Assembly (NCBI RefSeq): GCF_964340395.1
Contig: NC_135555.1
Coordinates: 10,749,931 to 10,813,930, forward strand
DNA: 64,000 nt
Reading direction: 5' to 3'
Source of the DNA: Glandiceps talaboti
Lineage: Eukaryota > Hemichordata > Enteropneusta > Spengelidae
A program made the translations under genes and the position numbers. Positions 40,113 to 64,000 of the stretch are shown here, one piece after another. Positions within the stretch are counted from its first letter, which is position 1, and each line of letters opens with the position of its first letter. Below the pieces are notes generated by a model. The model saw only the letters and a list, made by a program, of their open reading frames with translations. It had not been told where the DNA came from and made no database searches.

Positions 40113-40529
40113 CCTTTGAGAGAAAATATACAATGTATACCAATAAATGGAACATAAGCTTATACATACATGATTTGATTTATTTAGTAAATCCATTCAT
40201 ACACAGTCTCTGTTTGAATGTAGCGTGGATAAATTAATTGATCTAGTTTAAGTAAATCATTTGTCTATTATTTACATTGTATTAGTTAATTCATAAACAC
40301 TGTCTACAGCTTTGGTTAATTCATGGTAGGGAAAATAATGACATGCGTATGTGGTTTTTGAAAAAGCTGACTGGGCATTTGCGCTATTATCCCAGTCTTT
40401 ACTTTAATATGTACTGAGATTAGTTACTTATACCATGGAGATAACCTCCTTGCTTTAATATACAAACTATGTATGAAAAACGATATATTAGTACACCGGA
40501 CGGTCGGATTACATGAAACGGGTCCATAT

Positions 40530-40542
40530 TGACCTTTGACCC
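40530..40542. promoter_or_regulatory. DR1-type nuclear receptor motif
   Basis: TGACCTTTGACCC is the reverse complement of a direct AGGTCA-like repeat with a 1-bp spacer, the type bound by HNF4 or RXR heterodimers. It lies about 420 bp upstream of the C45-hydrolase ATG. Motif only. Confidence 0.3.
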
Positions 40543-41935
40543 AAGGTGAGTAATCTGTGGTCACTGCACTGTCACTCAGTTTTCCATATATCACTAGATA
40601 TTTTTGCTAGGTAACTCCGGACAGATTTTACTATTTTTTAAGGCAATTCTTTGGAGTTGCACTTACATATTTGACTCCTCATATATAACCTCAATGACGA
40701 TTCCATATCGCCAGGGGATATAGAATCCGGGGTCTATGGTCATGAGCAGTTAAATTCTACCAAATAATATATATATGGTTGTGATCGGTTAAATTTGCCG
40801 TCTAGGCTTAGAAAAACACCTGAGCTAGCTATGACGTCATTGGTATATGCTTACTATGTAGGTCAAACTATAGCAAAACATTGACTGGACGTCGACATTG
40901 GTAATATACAGATCTGGTGTAATGGGATGGCACAGTAATATTGCCGTGGTTGATCTCTAAGATTAGCAGATTAAAGTAAGTTTATTATAAAGATCTATAA
41001 ACCGTCACATCTAAATCCGACTAATAATGCCGGGGAGATACTAGTACGTAAAGGTAAACAGTCTTACGTTTTATCCGTTGATTCCGTGTCACCCTTATGT
41101 AACTGAGGCCTAGATGGAAGCTATTGCGAGGTGAAGAGTCCAATGTTCACGACGGCGTCAATATGAACCAGTAAATGATCACTGAATATGTACGGGGTCA
41201 GGTGACCTCCAGGTCATATTCCCAAAATCGCAGGACGAATAATTTGATGATTAAATATCTGTATACATAGTCAATTTGATTGATAAAAAGAAGAGATTCA
41301 ATAAATGTCTGAGTATAAACTAGTTATAGCCTGGTGTTATTACTTTTCAATATGCACAGTCTCATCTCCTAAGCGCGAGTCTTGGTTGCTTGCTCTTAGC
41401 CTCCTTTATACTTAAACAAAAGTTTTAGCATGGAATTTTGTAGCTGACGAATCAAATTTGTTTTCATTGCAAGGAGAGACGTCAAAATATAGAATAGTAA
41501 ACAAAATAAAACGTAATTCATGTAAATTTTCAGCCGCCAAATTTTACATTTATATATACTTGGTTTTTGTGTTTATTTTACACATATGTGAATTGGGTAA
41601 ATGTTGTTTTCAAGTTTTCAATAAACAAAGGGTAAATAAAAGGGTATTGTAAAGTTCCCTTTACAAATATCAGCTTTTCACCCAAGTAGAGTTTTCATCA
41701 GGGGTAAGCTAGTACAATAATCTTGAAGGTGAAATATATCAATAATGATAATATTAAAGTTTTTATCCAAGTTATTTAAGTCATGGACAAAGCATCTTTT
41801 AGTTCATTCCACGGTAAGAAGTTTGTTAACAGTTTTCCTTATTCAATTAACTCCTCCGTTCGATTCCTTCTTTCGAAATCTGTCACAGTGGCTAAATAAA
41901 AGTTACTTATTTCGGCATATATATTAATTTCCACG

Positions 41936-42073
41936 GATCACTTTAGTTTAGTTCCTGCGACCGTAAGCCGCCCTTATTCCGATTTTGCACTACATTATCT
42001 TCACAGATTACGTAATGTGTGAAGATATGTAGTGTAAAATCGGAATACGGTCGTCAGGAACTAGACTATGATC
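41936..42073. mobile_element. Fold-back (MITE-like) element upstream of TDRD5
   Basis: An inverted repeat about 138 bp long, bounded by GATCA and TGATC. Matching arm blocks are AGTTCCTG with CAGGAACT, ATTCCGATTTT with AAAATCGGAAT, and ATCTTCAC with GTGAAGAT, around an ATTACGTAAT centre. The left arm has a short insertion. There is no coding potential. Confidence 0.75.
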
Positions 42074-42183
42074 ACTTGTATGGCTTGTTTTTTTTGTATC
42101 TATTTCAAGGAAAGGGTAAATCTTAGTGACGTCGGCCTTCTCACCTTGCTTCTCACTGGTGTGGTCAAATTGATTACACTGAG

Positions 42184-42318
42184 TATAAAGAGATATTGAG
42201 CGCCCTCCTCGTTGCTCTAAAATTACTAATAATTAACAGTAACCTAGAGGGTCGATAATCGCAATTTTTCCGAAGGGTGTTCGTGTTTGTGTTCGTATAT
42301 TCGCCTCGGACGCACGTG
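42184..42318 (+). promoter_or_regulatory. Candidate TDRD5 core promoter
   Basis: TATAAAG at 42184-42190 and an E-box CACGTG at 42313-42318 lie within 210 bp of the TDRD5 start codon in a CpG-richer segment. Positions are suggestive; the start of transcription is unknown. Confidence 0.3.
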
Positions 42319-42392
42319 TTTCGAAGTTAGTGTCTCCATTTTGTACTGATCTTAGTGTAATATATCGAGGTTGATATTGGTGATATGTGAAG

Positions 42393-58989
<16,597 letters not shown>

Positions 58990-59349
58990 ATCTTCAACTC
59001 ACCCAAAGTCAGGCTCCGATCTCTGACAAAGTTTTGGTGAAGAAAATTTAGATGTTTAGGCAATGATTTAACTTTTCTTTTGTTTCTCAGGGAATTTCAT
59101 AATTTAGTTTTATGTTAGAAGTGGATAGAGTAGGGATTAACATGCAAAGATGACAAAATTGTCAGAGTCAAATCACAAACTTTGAAATTACTACTACTGT
59201 GTGTTCATGTGATGTCACAAGATGCAGAAAAGGTTTGTCAAAGGTGAAATGTTGATAATGATTATGTATTGAAAATTGGAGATGAGAAGCCAGAAGGCAT
59301 AAAGCATAGTTATAAGGATAAAGTTACTGTTGAGGCAAAATTGAATAAC

Positions 59350-59590
59350 CAAGACATTGACCTCTGACATCAAGTATTGTAGTTGTGTGACATCGCAAAC
59401 CTGACCTTTGACATTAGTCATGTGACAGCAAAATTGATGTGACATCTAATGTTTAGTCATGTGATGGCAAAGTTGACCTTTGACATAAAATGTTAGTCAT
59501 ATAGCAAAACCGACCTTTGACATCAAATATTTTAGTCACATGATATAAACTTGACCTTTGACATCAAATATTTTAGTCATTTCACAAAAT
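59350..59590. repeat. About 50-bp tandem repeat carrying TGACCTTTGACA
   Basis: Five imperfect copies: TGACCTTTGACA occurs at 59402, 59474 and 59552, with one-base variants at 59358 and 59511, each followed by a TTAGTCA-type segment. It lies in the probable TDRD5 3' UTR. Confidence 0.75.
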
Positions 59591-60075
59591 AATTTAAGGT
59601 GTTGTTAAGTTTAAGAATTGTTTTAGTGCCAAGTGTTGGTTTTTTGAAGAAGTGAAAAAGATCTTTTCAGGAGAATGAGTTTGTTCTATTATAAATTTTC
59701 ATTGAGTTTTACTGGTGTAGGAAAAAATGAGAAGAGACACTTAAACCAGCATGTCCTGTACATCATCTCCCTTTACTATGCCAACCTGTTAGTGCCAGTC
59801 ACTCAGCCCATTCCCCCCCCCCCTTCTGTACATCTTGTATATCTCTCCCTCCTTTTTTTCATTTCCACCTTCCTTCCTCCCCATCTGCTCAATTCCAGTG
59901 TCTCTCTGTAGCTTCTCAATTCACATACTTAGTTGACAAGAATTCATATAACAGTCTTGCCGGTTGCTTAGTTGTAACACTGGCCAGTTAACAATAGTCC
60001 TATTTCTTGTTCAGCCAGTAAAACGGACATTCCATAGAAAGTACAACTCACTCCAACTTTCGTATAATCAAAGTC

Positions 60076-60215
60076 AGTGAGTGGTTGATATTACCAACCA
60101 AGCTAGGGAGTGATTGATATAACCAACTAAGCTAGGGAGTGATTGATATAACAAACAAAGCTAGGGAGTACTTGATAACCAACAAAGCTAGGGAGTGATT
60201 GATATAACCAACAAT
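60076..60215. repeat. About 30-bp tandem repeat
   Basis: Four to five copies of a unit AAGCTAGGGAGTGATTGATA plus ACCAAC, the first degenerate. It lies in the probable TDRD5 3' UTR. Confidence 0.85.
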
Positions 60216-60453
60216 GTATATTGTGACATTAGTATAGATCTGTGTTTTAACGAGTTGATTAATTTCATTTCGTTTTCATAGTATATTACTGTAGTAGAAA
60301 TTTAAATATTCATATTTTGTATATCTTTTTGTCAAAGTATTTATTTTTATATACACAAGTGATGTGTTACTTAGTAGTTGAACAAGTTAAATTACAGTGT
60401 TTTAAGATGCTATTTTGGAAAGATAGCATGTGTATTTTTCATTTCCCCAGAAA

Positions 60454-60459
60454 AATAAA
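60454..60459 (+). terminator. Probable TDRD5 polyadenylation signal (AATAAA)
   Basis: It is the first canonical signal found after the TDRD5 stop, which would give a 3' UTR of about 1.5 kb containing two tandem arrays. Confidence 0.45.
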
Positions 60460-62164
60460 ACTTTATGTTGGTTTAATCTTCCTAGTTTGTTTTGTATTTT
60501 ATTGTGAATAATACAACTCGCAAAATAATACCGGTGCATTTGCCTTCTCATGGTAATCAGGAATGAAACGAGGTGTACGTAAATTACTAAAGTATAAACA
60601 CCATGGATCCCAGATTCCATGACCCTATTTCCTGAATAGAATGTACATGTTGTAACAATTGAGTGCAATGAGTACTGTTTAAAGTCATCAACTGAAAGTT
60701 TTATTTTAGAAAATGACTAGCTTCCGTAGATATAGTAAACTAAAAGCATCTGCGTCAACCTACATCTGAGGCGCACCTACTAGGCTACTGTTGTTTTTGT
60801 ATCAGACGTATCTTGTTGTCTTTACGTACTTTATATTTGCTTGTTATCTTAGATCACTTCATTCAAGCAAATGCACAGGTATATTTTCACAAGTTATATT
60901 ACCAGGCAGTGGGTTCATCCTTGTCAAGTACACAGTTCATACTTTTTGAAAAGCCGTAACTTTCCAATCTGTCTCGTAATTTTTGTTTATTTGAAAGTAC
61001 ACCAAAACTGTAGGATACTGGAAACTGTTCAATATACATATAAATGTATGGTAACTGTCTACCTGATGATGGTACAGTGTACACTTGATTGATGTCTGTG
61101 TGTAAACATGAATAGGCTGCCCAGACTATTAAGTTGTTTGTCAACAAATTCAAAATTGAGGGATCATTGCTGAAACTTTGGTTTGCTTGGCAGTCAAACA
61201 TGCTCCATGAAGCACGTCAACATGATCAAGTCGTTTTGATTTCAGATACAACCGCTGAGGATGTGAAAGAGGGGTGTTGAAAAATGTGAAAAAATAAATT
61301 CACCATATGAGAGTGAGCGAGGGTAACGACCGCAAGGATGCGCCGCACAGGGAGAGTGACGTATATGCTTCTTTGTTGCATGAGGAGAAAAGTATCCGGA
61401 TGTGGCTTCCGAGAAAGGAGCATAAAGGGGGAATTCAAATAAATGTAGTCCAGATGTAGGATTCAAATATCCAGTTTAATTTTGTAAAGCCAACAAAGAT
61501 GAATCTGGTGGTACAAGACGATGAGTATCATTGGTGAAAATATTTTCACAAAAAAATATGAATGTCATGAAAAGTTAAAATCACAATATAACGTTTAGAC
61601 AAAAGCTGACACGTTCATAATTAGTATGTGCTCTATGTTTATCATAAAATTCAAAATGTTTTGTAACTATTCTAAATAAGTACATTGCTTATTGGATGTG
61701 ATATTCATAAATAGAAAAAAAAACTGTTGAAAAGACGTGCAGTGACAAAATTGTACACGAAGTTGTTGAAAGTTAATGAGATTACAAGGCCACTTGTAGA
61801 ATGAAACAACAAAGTTCATCGCACTTTCAGTAGAACTTCCAGTGATTCTGTACTTCTCTAAACAACAAGCTGAATATAGAAGTATTTCGTGCAATTGTTT
61901 GCAGTCCAAACTTCAAACTTTCCAAATCCTCGTACATGTAAACTGAACATCAAACTTTTCTTTGGTTAACAACAAATAAATTTGTTTTGTTAAACCTTGC
62001 GCTGTATTATTTCGAGTTATTATTCTATGTACCGTGCTAAAATTTTAGTCTGACGTGACGTGAAGTAAGAACAAATCTAGACTGTGAGATACTAGTACAA
62101 CGAGTCTGCCGTGTAATTTGCCACTACTCACGCGTGCGCGTCACGTAAAGAAAAGGCCAATGAA

Positions 62165-62198
62165 GGCGGGATGACACTACGTATCTTTCAGTCTAGAA
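62165..62198. repeat. Fragment of a dispersed element, third copy
   Basis: AAGGCGGGATGACAC followed by ATCTTTCAGTCTAGA matches the core at 8958-9000. Confidence 0.4.
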
Positions 62199-62431
62199 CC
62201 GTGACAACTCCGACGAGATATAAGATTAGTGGACACAACGCCCATTGTCTCAATCCAAACAAAGGAATTGGAATATATTTACTTTGAATTACAACCTTAT
62301 TACAGAATGTTGTTCAGTTAATGTAGTCATGTACAAGAATCTCTGCTCATTGCAACCGATGAAATAGGGAAGAATCAGAACTTTCTCTTGTTACTGGTTG
62401 ATGGCGCTGTGATATGTTTCATTCACACTTC

Positions 62432-64000
62432 TTACATGTCCATATCCAAGTACAAGCCAAGACACATACGGAGTTCATCTTTCTGAATCTTACCATCCTT
62501 ATTCTTGTCACAGTTGGCGAGGATTCCTTTCTTGAATAGATCAATTTGGGTTGTACTTATGTCGTCCTGCGAAACAAAAACAGGCGAGATGTTTTCGTAA
62601 AAAAAGTTCTCAAGTCGTTGCAGAGGCGTGATAAAAACAAAAGTAGACCAACACATATGAAAAGAGGGCACTCGTTTCTTACCATGTCAGGTTCCATCAG
62701 GTCCTTCACAAAAGCATCAAGTTCATCACCTTCTATTGCACCAGTTTTACTCTGAAAATTAAATAATAGGTTGTGGGTTTATTTAATTCAGCGCAGGGGG
62801 TCAAGGAGTAGAACAGTAGATGAGACACTGCATAATTTGTGTATTGCAATAACGATACATTGCATTGTTCCCCAGCTTGAAGAGAAAGTATGTAATTCAA
62901 AATAGTTAACAGTGAATATTTTACTTGTACCCCACCTATAGGGACAACAAACTCGGTGCTTCCGAAAGTTGCCGAACAAAGCCGAACTGTGTAACAGTGT
63001 AGCCAAAGGGTCTATTAGCAACTAGACAAACAAAGAATTGAACAGAATGCTGTAAATACAGTGTACATTTAAGTGTACCAAGACCTGTTCAATTCTTCCA
63101 GTCCCTCGAGCTACAGTGCCACACAACTCGGCTCTGTTCGGTAATCTTCGGAAGCTACAGAAGAATGACGTCACACCCTACCTTGTCATAGTAATCAAAC
63201 ACTTTATGGAAATGTCTCTGTTTCTCCTTGTAGCTCATACTCTGTAGGAAGATCAAATTTACATGAACTTTAATTTCATGCAGTGCTGTTTTCAAGTTTT
63301 CACACAGACCAGGAATATTTGCCTTTGGGATGAAAACGAAAACAGGAAATTGCATTTATTGCATTCATTGTACTTTACACGAATGTAAGTTATTAATTCA
63401 CATGGTGACCTTTCTGGGTGCTTTGTACTAGTACTACTACTAGTAGTTTTTGCACTATCGACGAGATGCTGTTCTATCATCTATCGTTACACGTACTGTC
63501 GACGAGATGCTGTTCTATCATCTATCGTTATATTCATACGTACTATCGACGAGATGCTGTTCTATCATCTATCGTTACACGTAGCGTTGTGAATATTTTT
63601 CACACTTGTGATTTTCAGACAAAGGCTACATTTAACAAATTCACTGTCTCATCAATCAGAAAATTGGTCTATACAATTTTAGTTTAGAACAGTATGAAAT
63701 TGAAAAATCACGCGGTATGTACTAAAGCAACATTCTCACCTTACGTGGTTTTCACAGCATTGCCCCCAAAGTGCTTGTGTTGTGAGTGTTAATGCTCTCT
63801 GACAAGTCAGGCGAGTCATGATTTAGTGATAGATTGTCACCATCAAAGATATGCATATCAAAGTAAATGTATATTATGTAGAAGTAAAGTAGAATGGGGG
63901 CGAATTGACAAACACATTCCAACTGCGCATGTCTCTTACCTTGCTCTTGAGTTCAAACTGGGTCAGGAAATTATCTTGTGGTTGAATGGATAGAATTCTG
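62432..64000 (-). CDS. SCGN: Secretagogin-like EF-hand calcium sensor (3' part)
   Basis: Exons in transcript order are >64000-63940, 63241-63182, 62751-62683 and 62566-62432; the 5' part lies beyond the window. All four exons join in phase 0. The product matches the C-terminal third of secretagogin, a six-EF-hand calcium sensor of neuroendocrine and neuronal cells related to calbindin and calretinin. Seen are RILSIQPQDNFLTQFELKSK, then an EF-hand with loop DKSKTGAIEGDE, then the last EF-hand with loop DKNKDGKIQKDE, followed by LRMCLGLYLDMDM and the stop. Both loops keep Asp at position 1, Gly at 6, Ile at 8 and Glu at 12, so both should bind calcium. The KTGAIEG and NKDGKIQK.EL.MCLGL signatures favour secretagogin over calbindin. 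Its 3' end faces TDRD5. Confidence 0.9.
62958..63155. mobile_element. Fold-back (MITE-like) element in a secretagogin intron
   Basis: The left arm (from GCTTCCGAA) and right arm (to TTCGGAAGC) are reverse complements over about 70-85 nt with interruptions. GCCGAACTGTGT matches ACACAACTCGGC, and AGAATTGAACAG matches CTGTTCAATTCT, around a spacer of about 45 nt. It lies in the last-but-one intron. Confidence 0.7.
63454..63582. repeat. Three-copy 41-47 bp tandem repeat
   Basis: Units at 63454-63494, 63495-63541 and 63542-63582 share TCGACGAGATGCTGTTCTAT and ATCTATCGTTA. The first and third are identical, and the middle one has a 6-bp insertion. Confidence 0.93.

Larger units (their letters stand above)
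40113..42392. other. Divergent intergenic region C45 hydrolase / TDRD5
   Basis: 2.3 kb between start codons. It contains a DR1-type motif at 40530-40542, a fold-back element at 41936-42073, a TATAAAG at 42184 and an E-box at 42313. A non-coding first exon for the C45 gene is possible, because an acceptor-like TCTCAAAG directly precedes its ATG. Confidence 0.6.
58990..62431. other. TDRD5 3' flank and convergent gap to secretagogin
   Basis: The stretch contains a DR1-motif tandem array (59350-59590), a 30-bp tandem array (60076-60215) and an AATAAA at 60454. A somewhat G+C-richer patch at 61300-61450 shows no gene or recognisable element. No RNA gene is recognised. Confidence 0.6.

Noticed and set aside
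61226-61470. G+C-richer patch with overlapping minus-strand open frames, considered as an exon or a SINE
   Set aside because: No recognisable protein family, no clear RNA polymerase III boxes, no poly-A tail and no second copy seen in the window.

Overview
The window is nuclear DNA of an animal. It is roughly 60% or more A+T, with compact coding exons split by canonical GT-AG introns, many microsatellites, fold-back (MITE-like) repeats and no prokaryotic features. The gene set (PAR6, an ANKRD60-like ankyrin protein, NDUFV2, a Tan-like C45 hydrolase, TDRD5 and secretagogin) points to an invertebrate. A non-vertebrate deuterostome (lancelet, hemichordate or echinoderm) is my best guess, but a lophotrochozoan cannot be excluded from sequence alone.

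Six protein genes lie in strictly alternating orientation. PAR6 (+) covers 1175-14116 in 3 exons. An ANKRD60-like ubiquitin-fold/ankyrin protein (-) covers 23322-29430 in 5 exons. NDUFV2 (+) covers 30175-34764 in 7 exons. A secreted C45-family N-terminal-nucleophile hydrolase related to insect Tan (-) covers 35733-40112 in 8 exons. TDRD5 (+) covers 42393-58989 in 20 exons. The 3' part of a secretagogin-like EF-hand gene (-) covers 62432 to beyond 64000. Every exon chain was built by hand, and reading phase closes across every junction.

The ANKRD60-like/NDUFV2 and C45/TDRD5 pairs are divergent, with 744 bp and 2.3 kb between start codons. The other neighbours are convergent. The genes do not form an obvious pathway: they cover epithelial polarity, a probable cilium-related scaffold, respiratory complex I, amide hydrolysis outside the cytosol, germline piRNA/nuage function and calcium sensing.

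The non-coding remainder is dominated by simple repeats: (GT)n, (GTAT)n, a roughly 290-bp (GA)n, a compound triplet array and a pentanucleotide array. There are also several tandem minisatellites, at least four fold-back elements and a few dispersed repeat pairs. The most interesting points are a TDRD5 with four rather than three LOTUS domains, two of which share an intron position; the signal-peptide-bearing Tan-like enzyme whose predicted autoprocessing site is Ser-Cys; and a 121-bp tandem amplification that copied the 3' splice site of an ANKRD60-like exon and left the copies without their AG. I found no convincing evidence of an entirely new multi-gene system.
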